This document shows, piece by piece, positions 1 through 5,655 of a stretch of 8,669 nucleotides of DNA (the stretch's first letter is position 1; each line of letters starts with the position of its first letter). The notes under the pieces are model-generated. The model did no database searches and was not told the origin of the DNA. It worked only from the letters and a program-made list of their open reading frames with translations. Location: positions 1 to 8,669 of the forward strand of contig JAGQIY010000325.1 in NCBI GenBank assembly GCA_020430865.1, written 5' to 3'. The position numbers and the translations under genes were made by a program. This stretch comes from Myxococcales bacterium. GTDB taxonomy: Bacteria > Myxococcota > Polyangia > Polyangiales > Polyangiaceae.

Positions 1-1
1 T

Positions 2-1147
2 CTGGACCGTGGGCACGCGTACATCCCGGAAGGCACTGGGGAGGTCTACTACGACATCTCGAGCTTCCCTGAGTATGGCAAGCTGAGCGGCAAGATCACC
101 GAGGACCTCGAAGCGGGTGCTCGCGTCGAGGTGAACACCGTGAAGCGGCATCCCGCGGACTTCGCGCTGTGGAAGACCGACGCTGGCCACCTGATGCAGT
201 GGGACCCCCACGCAGACAGCACCTGGGAAGGTTACCCTGGCGAGCGCCCCCGGCTCGACGAGCGCATCCAAAAGGGCTTCCCCGGCTGGCACATCGAGTG
301 TAGCGCGATGAGCTCGCGTTACCTTGGGGATACATTCGACATTCACACCGGTGGTGAGGACAACATCTTCCCGCATCACGAGTGCGAGATCGCCCAGGCC
401 AGGGGAGCGACCGACGGCGACTTCTCACACTACTGGATGCACGCGCGTCACCTGCTCGTGAACAACAAGAAGATGAGCAAGCGCGAGGGGACGCTGTACA
501 CCCTCGAAGATCTCCAGGCGAAGGGCTACACCGCCAAGGAGATCCGCTACCTGCTGCTCTCGAACCACTACCGGCAGCCGATGAATTTCACCCTGGAGGG
601 CCTGGACGCAGCGCGGGCCTCGATCGCGCGGCTGCAGAACTGCCGCGACCTCCTCGCAGAGCGCAGGGAGCTCGATGAAGGTGCCAGGACCGCCGAGGTG
701 GACGAGGCGATCGCCAGGCTCGAGCGGGTCTTTGGGGAGAGCCTCGATGATGATCTGAACACAGCCAACGCCCTCGCGGCGGTGTTCGAGTTCGTGAACA
801 CGGTGAACCGTCTGCAGCCGAGCGGTGCCGTCGCAGAGGGGGCCCTCGCGGCGCTCGATCGCGCAGATCACGTGCTGGGAGTGCTGAACCGTGAGAGCAA
901 GAGCGGGACCATCAGCAAGGCCGAGCTCGACGCCGAGCTGGACCAGGCGCCCAGCCCCGAGCGAGCCAGAGAGCTACTCGCCCAGCAGGGTCTCAGCCCG
1001 GCGGAGCTGCGCCAGGTCGCGCTCGCGCGCCACGCCGCGCGCAAGAACAAGGACTGGCCGACCGCGGATGCGATCCGAGACGGGCTCAAGGCGCTGGGAG
1101 TCTTGTTCGAGGACACACCTCAGGGCGTCCGCTACAAGTTGCCGTAG
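2..1147 (+). CDS. cysS: Cysteinyl-tRNA synthetase, C-terminal part (5' end beyond the window)
   Basis: Class I aminoacyl-tRNA synthetase that activates cysteine with ATP and charges tRNA-Cys in the cytoplasm. The frame is open from the left edge without a stop, and the first codons already read as the family motif GHAYIPEGTGEVYYDISSFP, so the gene begins outside the window and the GTG at 131 is internal. Visible motifs: ADFALWK, the PGWHIECSAM segment carrying a zinc-ligand Cys (codon 299-301), the PHHECEIAQ segment with the zinc-ligand His (374-376) and Glu (386-388), and the ATP-binding KMSK loop at 470-481, read here as KMSKREGT rather than the commoner KMSKS. The DALR-type helical domain and the C-terminal anticodon-binding tail (KDWPTADAIRDGL, then LFEDTPQGVRYKLP) complete the protein up to TAG at 1145-1147. 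The HIGH motif and the first zinc Cys are expected upstream and cannot be seen. It runs convergently into the next gene with a 42-bp gap. The identification is firm. Confidence 0.97.
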   Translation: MDRGHAYIPEGTGEVYYDISSFPEYGKLSGKITEDLEAGARVEVNTVKRHPADFALWKTDAGHLMQWDPHADSTWEGYPGERPRLDERIQKGFPGWHIECSAMSSRYLGDTFDIHTGGEDNIFPHHECEIAQARGATDGDFSHYWMHARHLLVNNKKMSKREGTLYTLEDLQAKGYTAKEIRYLLLSNHYRQPMNFTLEGLDAARASIARLQNCRDLLAERRELDEGARTAEVDEAIARLERVFGESLDDDLNTANALAAVFEFVNTVNRLQPSGAVAEGALAALDRADHVLGVLNRESKSGTISKAELDAELDQAPSPERARELLAQQGLSPAELRQVALARHAARKNKDWPTADAIRDGLKALGVLFEDTPQGVRYKLP

Positions 1148-1172
1148 CCTGGATTTCCTCAGCGCAATTTGG

Positions 1173-1199
1173 CGGGGGGCCGGCGCTCCTCACCCCCCG
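1173..1199. terminator. Possible bidirectional terminator hairpin between convergent genes
   Basis: Perfect 7-bp arms CGGGGGG (1173-1179) and CCCCCCG (1193-1199) enclose a 13-nt loop. They lie between cysS and the convergent hybrid kinase gene and overlap the kinase stop codon (TGA, read from 1192 to 1190). Neither strand has a clear U-tract after the stem; the - strand is followed only by a short AAATT. This is therefore a weak candidate for an intrinsic terminator, supported by position and a very GC-rich stem. The right arm also encodes the terminal Gly codons of the kinase, so part of the base composition has a coding explanation. Confidence 0.35.
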
Positions 1200-2872
1200 A
1201 TCCTGCGGTGGCCCAGGCGGGCGAGCTGCTGGGCGATGAACTCCCTCAGTTCGCGCTGGTCGAACGGCTTGTCGAGATGTCCTGCTTCGAGTTCCGCGAG
1301 GAACTTGGATCCAGCCTCTGAGAACGCGCCGCCGGTCATGAAGACCACGCGATCGGCGTGGTCGGGGAAGTCGGCGCGGATGCGACGCATCACCTCCATG
1401 CCGCTCATCTCTGGCATCATCAGATCGCAGAGCACGAGGTCGAAGGCGTGCTCCGCGAGCAGGCGGAGGCCCTGAGCGCCCGTCTGGGCGAGCGTGACAT
1501 CGTGGAGCTGAGACAGACCGCGCCGCATCGCGCGGCCGACGTCTGGTTCGTCGTCGATGATCAACACGCGAGCGCGCTCCACGGCGTGCGCAGCGGGCGC
1601 GGCTGGCGCCTCGGGTTCTGGCTGGGCGAGGCTCAGGGGTAGCTGGACGATGATGCAGGTGCCCGCACCTTCGACCGAGGTGACGCGGATCTGTCCGCCG
1701 TGCTCGTCGATGATCTTGCGGCAGATCGACAGGCCGAGCCCCAGGCCGCCGACGCCCTGCTTGGTGGAGAAGAACGGATCGAAGAGCCGCTTGACGTCCT
1801 TCGACTCGATGCCTGCGCCGGTGTCACAGATCTCGATCTCGATCCAGTTCCCGCTCTGGCGAGTCGCGATCTCGATGCGATTGTCCTTCGCGTTGCCTGG
1901 CTCGATCGCCTGCGCGGCGTTGAGCAAGAGGTTCACGAAGACCTGCACGATGCGGGAGCATTCCGCGCGGAGATTGGGAAGGTCCTCGCGCCGACGCACC
2001 ACCTCTGCCCGGTGGCGAGTCTCGTTGGCGGTCATCGTCAGCGCGGTGTCCACAGCCCGGTTGATGTCACAGCTCTCGCGGGCGTCCGTCTTCGGGTTCG
2101 CCAGCGTGCGTAGGTCACGCACGATATCGCTGACCCGTTGTGCGCCCAGCTTCGCCTCGCGCAATGCCTCCAGCGCCTCTTCGAGGATCTGGGGGCTGGT
2201 GTTCTTGGAGAGGCTCTGGACTGCGTGATCCAGGTTCGCGATGACGAACGTCAGAGGGTTGTTCACCTCGTGGGCGACGCCCGCTGCCATCACGCCGACC
2301 GACGCCATACGCTCGCTCAGATTGAGCTGTTGCTGAATGTCCCGTAGCTCGGTGATGTCGCGCACCAGGACGACGCAGCCGCGCGTCCCATGAGGCACGC
2401 AGCGCCCCTCGTAGAGCTTGATCCCATCGGCGCTCGGCAGCTCGAACTCCCAGAGCCGGATGCGCCCCTCGATGCGCGCCTTCTTGGCCTGGGCTTGAAC
2501 GCCTCCGGCTTCGATCAACGCGTCCGACAGCGCGCTGGGCAGCTGGGGGCGAGGGTTCAGCACCTCGCCGTTGTCACCCACCAACCACACGTGATCTGGG
2601 ATCGCCGTCAGCACCTCCTGTAGTTCCGTGCGGCTATTTGCGAGGGCCTGCTCGTACTCGGTGAGGTTCGCGAGCTCTTCCGTGAGCTGGCGATTGCGCT
2701 CCAGCAGCTCGTCCGAGACCTGCCGAAGCGAGCGGCCGACGAGCTCGTGCTCCGAGTCAGCCTGTGCGTACGCAGCCTCGATGAGGTCGAGCAGCTTGCG
2801 GAAGGCAGGATCGTCGGGAGGCTCCTGGCCATCGTAAGCTCGCTGCAGCTGGCGGCGCAGGAGGGGGTGCAT
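1190..2872 (-). CDS. PAS-containing hybrid histidine kinase with C-terminal receiver domain
   Basis: A 560-residue cytoplasmic sensor kinase expected to autophosphorylate on His and pass the phosphate to its own receiver. Order of parts: an N-terminal helical region starting MHPLLRRQLQRAYDG (about 1-80, probably coiled coil after residue 45), a PAS-like domain (about 82-175), the dimerisation domain with the H-box AAGVAHEVNNPL (phospho-His 201), a catalytic ATPase domain with N-box around N314-N318, G1 box DTGAGI (350-355), F-box FDPFF and G2 box GLGLGLS, then a Pro/Ala linker (about 418-430) and a receiver (about 434-552). The receiver has acidic pocket D440/D441, phospho-Asp D483 (CDLMMPEMSG), T513 and K535. 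No signal peptide or membrane segment is seen, so the signal is probably intracellular or arrives by a partner. The ATG at 2872 is the only reasonable start, because an in-frame TGA lies about ten codons upstream; no strong Shine-Dalgarno is visible. No DNA-binding regulator or Hpt gene lies next to it, so it looks like an orphan. All key catalytic residues are present. The input signal is unknown. Confidence 0.93.
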   Translation of the reverse strand: MHPLLRRQLQRAYDGQEPPDDPAFRKLLDLIEAAYAQADSEHELVGRSLRQVSDELLERNRQLTEELANLTEYEQALANSRTELQEVLTAIPDHVWLVGDNGEVLNPRPQLPSALSDALIEAGGVQAQAKKARIEGRIRLWEFELPSADGIKLYEGRCVPHGTRGCVVLVRDITELRDIQQQLNLSERMASVGVMAAGVAHEVNNPLTFVIANLDHAVQSLSKNTSPQILEEALEALREAKLGAQRVSDIVRDLRTLANPKTDARESCDINRAVDTALTMTANETRHRAEVVRRREDLPNLRAECSRIVQVFVNLLLNAAQAIEPGNAKDNRIEIATRQSGNWIEIEICDTGAGIESKDVKRLFDPFFSTKQGVGGLGLGLSICRKIIDEHGGQIRVTSVEGAGTCIIVQLPLSLAQPEPEAPAAPAAHAVERARVLIIDDEPDVGRAMRRGLSQLHDVTLAQTGAQGLRLLAEHAFDLVLCDLMMPEMSGMEVMRRIRADFPDHADRVVFMTGGAFSEAGSKFLAELEAGHLDKPFDQRELREFIAQQLARLGHRRIGG

Positions 2873-2924
2873 CTCAGGTCTTGCTGAGCAGTGTGACAGT
2901 CATGGTGTGGTTGTGAAGCGCCGC

Positions 2925-2964
2925 GCCCGGAACGGAATGACAAACCTCTCCGTTTGCCCGGAAC
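2925..2964. promoter_or_regulatory. Dyad inside a 9-bp direct repeat, upstream of the hybrid kinase gene
   Basis: GCCCGGAAC occurs at 2925-2933 and again at 2956-2964, 31 bp apart start to start. Within it lies an inverted repeat, AACGGA (2931-2936) and TCCGTT (2949-2954), with a 12-bp spacer. The element is centred about 70 bp upstream of the kinase ATG on the - strand, a plausible place for an operator. The dyad is only 6 bp per arm and may be chance in GC-rich DNA. No regulator can be named. Confidence 0.25.
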
Positions 2965-3146
2965 CCTCAGATCCTGCAGGGCTGGAGCTCCCAGCTGACT
3001 CTGGCTGCGCTCCAGGGCCCCCCGCGCGGGACGGCGTCGGGCAGCAGCCACAGCTCGAGCACGTACCTACCCAGCGTGATCTCGGGCTGGAGGAGGTCGA
3101 GACTCGAGTGGAGCGAACGTGCTCGGCTCCTTCACTGGCTGTCTGA

Positions 3147-3172
3147 TGCTGGTCTCGCCCTCGAGACCAGCA
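3147..3172 (-). terminator. Perfect 11-bp stem, 4-nt loop, downstream of the lipoprotein gene
   Basis: The arms TGCTGGTCTCG and CGAGACCAGCA are exact reverse complements separated by CCCT. The stem begins about 49 nt after the lipoprotein stop codon on the - strand and lies before the next gene in that direction. This suggests a transcription terminator or a 3'-end stabilising hairpin. There is no T-rich run after it on the - strand and only a short TTT, several bases away, on the + strand, so it is not a textbook intrinsic terminator. A protein-binding palindrome is the alternative. Confidence 0.5.
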
Positions 3173-3220
3173 ACGCCCAGTTTCCCCACATGACCCTGGA
3201 GCTGGCGCACACCGGGTGAG

Positions 3221-3658
3221 TCAGTCCCAGGGCATTTTGGGTTCCACCCGGTATCCGGAAACCCGCCAGGCGTCGCCTTCGTGGTGCAGCACGAGCGTCT
3301 CGACACCGGGCAGCTTCTGATACTGGCTCTCGTACTGCACGATGACGAACTCCCCAGGCTCCAACAGGTTCCTCACTCGATTCATCTCCCGGATGGCGTG
3401 CAGCTCGCGGTGCTCGAACGCGCCGCTCTCGGCGTGGACTCCCTTCAGCGCTCGCGCCCAGCCCTCTTGAGACACGCCAAGCCTCAGCTGCTCGGAGCCC
3501 TCCGTCCAGGTTTCCCCGTAGCGGCGCGCATCCAGCAACGCGAGCCATTCGCGCGCGGCTGCGTCGGCGGGGTGATGCCGGGGTGGGGACGCGCTGCAGC
3601 TCGAGCACGCCAGAATCAGGCACAGGCTCCACGGCGAGAGCTTGGAGGGCGACCCCAT
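3221..3658 (-). CDS. Small secreted lipoprotein, DUF4019-like
   Basis: A 145-residue protein with a short N-terminal export signal (SPWSLCLILAC, hydrophobic 9-17) ending in a plausible but not ideal lipobox I-L-A-C, with Cys18 as the likely lipidated residue. A flexible Ser/Pro stretch follows, then one compact domain. The layout of that domain (AAREWLALLDARRYGETWTEGSEQLR, WARALKGV, LEPGEFVIVQYESQYQ, ETLVLHHEGDAWRVSGYRVEP) matches my memory of DUF4019, a family of unknown function in proteobacterial envelope proteins. No catalytic residues are evident, so a binding or structural role in the envelope is more likely than an enzymatic one. An in-frame TAG a few codons before the ATG at 3658 rules out a longer form; only a weak TAGAG-like ribosome binding site is seen. 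It is transcribed divergently from the LytS-type kinase across a 110-bp region carrying paired repeats, so it may be co-regulated. The family call is moderately sure and the lipoprotein call likely. Confidence 0.78.
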   Translation of the reverse strand: MGSPSKLSPWSLCLILACSSCSASPPRHHPADAAAREWLALLDARRYGETWTEGSEQLRLGVSQEGWARALKGVHAESGAFEHRELHAIREMNRVRNLLEPGEFVIVQYESQYQKLPGVETLVLHHEGDAWRVSGYRVEPKMPWD

Positions 3659-3768
3659 GACGCTACTCTAGTGCGGGTTTCACCTGCGGGCGTGACCGCT
3701 CGTCCTGGCTGCCTACCGCTCGTCACATGTGGAAGGCAGCCTGAGCAGCCGGATGCTGAGCTGAGCTG
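3659..3768. promoter_or_regulatory. Divergent promoter region of the lipoprotein and the LytS/LytTR operon
   Basis: These 110 bp separate the start codons of two divergent genes and must hold both promoters if each is transcribed on its own. The clearest element is the direct-repeat pair at 3695-3724. Toward the lipoprotein, TAGAGT (- strand, 3670 to 3665) could act as a -10, but no convincing -35 was found. Toward the kinase, no consensus sigma-70 promoter could be picked, as would be usual for a promoter that depends on an activator. Confidence 0.6.
3695..3724 (+). promoter_or_regulatory. Putative LytTR operator: two exact 10-bp direct repeats, 20 bp apart
   Basis: ACCGCTCGTC occurs at 3695-3704 and again, identical, at 3715-3724. 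A start-to-start spacing of 20 bp puts both copies on the same face of the helix. LytTR-domain proteins are known to bind paired direct repeats of about 9-10 bp separated by roughly 10-13 bp, and the core is one base from the AlgR box CCGTTCGTC as I remember it. The site lies 44 bp before the GTG of the kinase gene, whose operon encodes a LytTR regulator, and 36 bp before the divergent lipoprotein ATG. Autoregulation is the natural inference. Confidence 0.6.
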
Positions 3769-4815
3769 GTGTCGCGTTCGAGCTGGCTCCTGATCGGCGC
3801 CTGGTGGTTGACCTTCGGTCTGCTGCATTTCTTCTCGTTGCTCGAGCTTCTTCCGTTCGAGGACGTCGCGGCGCGCCGCAGCTTGGCTTGGGCGCTGTCT
3901 GGCGCCATGACGAGCATGCCACTGATCTGGCTTGCTCCGCGCACCCGATCCCGCCGCGCCCTGCTCGGACTGTTCTCACTGGGAGCGTTGCTGTCTGCAG
4001 TTTGGGCGATCTGCGGCTGGATCCTCCAGGAAATGGCGGATCCGTTTCTCTCCTCCTATACGAGCTATCTCTTCCTGGCACCAAGCCAGGTAGCCAAGCT
4101 CGACTCGCCCCTGGCGTACCCTGGGGTCCTCCTCGGGCTGCTGACAGCGGACCTGCTCCTCGAGCAGCGGCGCCGCCTAGGGGAACAGCAGCGGAGCCTC
4201 GCCCGAGTCGAGCAGGCAGCTCAGCGTGCCCAACTCGAGGCCCTGCGCTATCAGCTGAACCCGCACTTTCTGTTCAATGCGCTCAACAGCATCGGCGCGC
4301 TGGCCGCTGAAGATCCCGCGAAGACCCAGCGCGTCGTCACGCAGCTCGCGGACTTCCTGCGCTACTCCCTGGTGCCCAGCAGCGCCGAGGGCGCGGCCCG
4401 CGTGACTCTCGAGCGGGAGCTGGACGTGATCCGCGCCTATCTCGAGATCGAGCAAGTGCGCTTCGAGCGTGACCTGGAGGTCAGCTGCGAGGTCACGCCC
4501 GAGGCCGCGACTCGGAGCGTGCCCGCGTTCCTGCTGCTTCCGCTGGTGGACAACGCGATCAAGTACGGTCAGCGCACCAGCCCGACGCCGCTGCGTATCG
4601 CGCTCTCCGCCAGCGTCTCCGCGGACGAGCTGCGGATCGAGATTGCCTACACCGGCCGCTGGGTGAAAGGCGAGCTGGCGCCAGGGACACGCAAGGGCCT
4701 GTCCAACGTGGAACAGCGCCTCGCCGCCGAGTATCCTGGAGCCCACTCGCTGCGAACCGAGTGTGATGCGGGGTGGGTCCGCGTCCAGTTGAGCTTGCAG
4801 GCTGTACCCGCATGA
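3769..4815 (+). CDS. Membrane sensor histidine kinase, LytS/YehU type (His_kinase family)
   Basis: A 348-residue inner-membrane kinase expected to phosphorylate the LytTR regulator encoded next to it. Four hydrophobic segments are visible (about 6-28, 38-55, 64-87 and 115-131), followed by a Gln/Arg-rich helix (132-157) and the family's H-box LRYQLNPHFLFNALNSI with phospho-His 166. The ATPase part has the N-box LLPLVDNAIKYG (N262; Asp replaces the usual Glu before it), then IAYTGRW (292-298), where most relatives have an NTG-like motif, and GTRKGLSNVEQRL (306-318), corresponding to the usual GxGIGLxNxxxRL. The nucleotide-binding boxes are therefore somewhat divergent. An in-frame TGA four codons upstream limits the start to the GTG at 3769 or later. 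That GTG keeps the first membrane segment intact, although no clear Shine-Dalgarno precedes it. The stop TGA overlaps the ATG of the regulator (ATGA), which implies translational coupling. The first membrane segments do not match a named sensor domain, so the signal is unknown. Confidence 0.93.
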   Translation: MSRSSWLLIGAWWLTFGLLHFFSLLELLPFEDVAARRSLAWALSGAMTSMPLIWLAPRTRSRRALLGLFSLGALLSAVWAICGWILQEMADPFLSSYTSYLFLAPSQVAKLDSPLAYPGVLLGLLTADLLLEQRRRLGEQQRSLARVEQAAQRAQLEALRYQLNPHFLFNALNSIGALAAEDPAKTQRVVTQLADFLRYSLVPSSAEGAARVTLERELDVIRAYLEIEQVRFERDLEVSCEVTPEAATRSVPAFLLLPLVDNAIKYGQRTSPTPLRIALSASVSADELRIEIAYTGRWVKGELAPGTRKGLSNVEQRLAAEYPGAHSLRTECDAGWVRVQLSLQAVPA

Positions 4816-5561
4816 AGGCCTTGATTGTCGATGATGAGCGACTCAGTAGGCGAGCCCTCAGAGGGCTCCTGGGTCATCTCGACGTAGCCGATTGCGAAGA
4901 GGCGAGTAGCATCGAGGATGCCCTCGATGCGCTGCACGACGAGCGCTTCGACGTCGTCTTCCTGGACATACAACTCCGCGGGGAAACGGGTTTCGAGTTG
5001 TTCGAGCGAGCGGCGGCACAGCTCCCGCCGGTCGTCTTCGTGACGGCCTACGACTCGTACGCGGTGCGAGCCTTCGAGGTGAACGCGCTCGACTACTTGT
5101 TGAAGCCGGTCCCGCTCGACCGGCTCGCGGCAGCGCTCCACCGGGTGAAGCAGCGCGCCTCGCCCCCGAGATCCCAGGAGCAAGCTGGGTCGGTGTCGGC
5201 CGGCACCTCGCCCACGAAGCTGTCCGCCGAGGACCTGATCTTCTGTGAGGAAGGTAGCCGCGCGCGTTTCGTGCGCGTGAGCGACGTGGTGTTGATACAG
5301 GCGGCGGGCAACTACACGGAGATCGGTCTGGGGGGCGGAGTGAGCGTCTTGGTGCTGAAGCCGCTATCGCACTGGGAACAGCAGCTTCCCGAGCGATTGT
5401 TCGTGCGTGTGCATCGCTCGACCATCGTCAACGTCGGATTCATCCGTGAGATAAACCGCGAAGCCGCTTCCTCTCACAGCGTCGTGCTCGAAGGGTGGCC
5501 AACCCCGGTACAGCTCAGCCGCCGTCGCGCCACGGAGTTGCGCAGTCGTCTGGGTGTCTGA
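4812..5561 (+). CDS. LytTR-family DNA-binding response regulator (LytR/AlgR type)
   Basis: A 249-residue transcription regulator activated by phosphorylation. The receiver domain (about 1-115) has the acidic pair D7/D8 in LIVDDER, phospho-Asp D52 in VVFLDIQLRGETG, T78 in FVTAYDSYAVRAF and K98 in LLKPVPLDRL. A Ser/Gly/Pro-rich linker (116-136) leads to a LytTR DNA-binding domain (about 140-247) with the typical segments ARFVRVSDVVLIQAAGNYTEI, LFVRVHRSTIVNVGFIREI and VQLSRRRATELRSRL. The ATG at 4812 was chosen because it overlaps the kinase stop as ATGA and starts exactly at the receiver's first strand; extending to the GTG at 4773 would add 13 unrelated residues encoded inside the kinase gene. 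Cognate pairing with that kinase is supported by family, order and overlap. Likely targets are its own promoter (3695-3724) and the hydrolase gene downstream (5561-5590), where matching repeat pairs are found. All phosphorylation residues are present. Confidence 0.96.
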   Translation: MKALIVDDERLSRRALRGLLGHLDVADCEEASSIEDALDALHDERFDVVFLDIQLRGETGFELFERAAAQLPPVVFVTAYDSYAVRAFEVNALDYLLKPVPLDRLAAALHRVKQRASPPRSQEQAGSVSAGTSPTKLSAEDLIFCEEGSRARFVRVSDVVLIQAAGNYTEIGLGGGVSVLVLKPLSHWEQQLPERLFVRVHRSTIVNVGFIREINREAASSHSVVLEGWPTPVQLSRRRATELRSRLGV

Positions 5562-5590
5562 CCGCCCGTCCCGGCTCAGCGCCGTTCATC
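5561..5590 (+). promoter_or_regulatory. Second putative LytTR operator, upstream of the serine hydrolase gene
   Basis: ACCGCCCGTC (5561-5570) and GCCGTTCATC (5581-5590) are 20 bp apart start to start, the same geometry as the pair at 3695-3724. Compared position by position over 30 bp, the two sites agree at about 21 positions, including 9 of 10 in the first half-site and 7 of 10 in the second. The site begins on the last base of the regulator's stop codon and ends 65 bp before the ATG of the next gene. The second half-site is closer to the AlgR-type core (CCGTTCRTC). It probably lets the regulator drive the hydrolase gene from its own promoter. Confidence 0.5.
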
Positions 5591-5655
5591 CGGCGTGTCT
5601 GCCTCTCGGCCCTCGCCGGTGGGGATTCAGTCGTCGATCGCCCAAGCTAGCGGTC

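Larger units (their letters stand above)
2873..3220. other. 348-bp intergenic region without a convincing gene
   Basis: This stretch lies between the start of the hybrid kinase gene and the stop of the lipoprotein gene, both on the - strand. Short open frames exist on both strands, but they have Pro/Arg/Ser-rich, low-information translations, no motif and no good ribosome binding site. What can be seen is a dyad flanked by direct repeats near the kinase start (2925-2964) and a perfect hairpin at 3147-3172. The rest, roughly 2965-3146, shows nothing recognisable beyond GC-rich sequence. The kinase promoter probably lies in the part adjoining 2872, but no confident -35/-10 pair could be picked. 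Confidence 0.6.

Noticed and set aside
425..871. 148-codon open frame antisense to cysS
   Set aside because: It is the antisense of a strongly conserved cysS region. Its translation has no recognisable domain, and long antisense frames are expected in GC-rich genes.
1358..2228. Several + strand open frames opposite the hybrid kinase
   Set aside because: The opposite strand encodes a complete kinase and receiver with all motifs. The + strand frames overlap one another and have Arg/Ala/Ser-rich translations without motifs.
2929..2955. GGAAC followed by CGTTT, resembling an ECF sigma-factor promoter on the + strand
   Set aside because: No + strand gene lies downstream before the LytS-type kinase 800 bp away, and the match to a -10 element is poor.
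2907..3146. 79-codon + strand frame in the intergenic region
   Set aside because: It has no ribosome binding site and a Pro/Gly/Glu-rich translation without any family resemblance, and it ends at the hairpin by chance. The evidence does not support a gene.
4773..4811. N-terminal extension of the LytTR regulator from the GTG at 4773
   Set aside because: The receiver's first strand begins at the ATG at 4812, which overlaps the kinase stop. The extra residues are just the kinase gene in another frame.
5026..5036. CCGGTCGTC-like match to the repeat core inside the LytTR gene (also GCGGTTCGTC near 6945)
   Set aside because: Single half-sites inside coding sequence, with no partner 20 bp away that I could see. 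These are expected by chance in GC-rich DNA.
5554..5655. N-terminal extension of the serine hydrolase from the GTG at 5554
   Set aside because: It would place 34 Pro/Arg-rich residues before a perfect lipoprotein signal peptide and would run across the LytTR stop and the putative operator.
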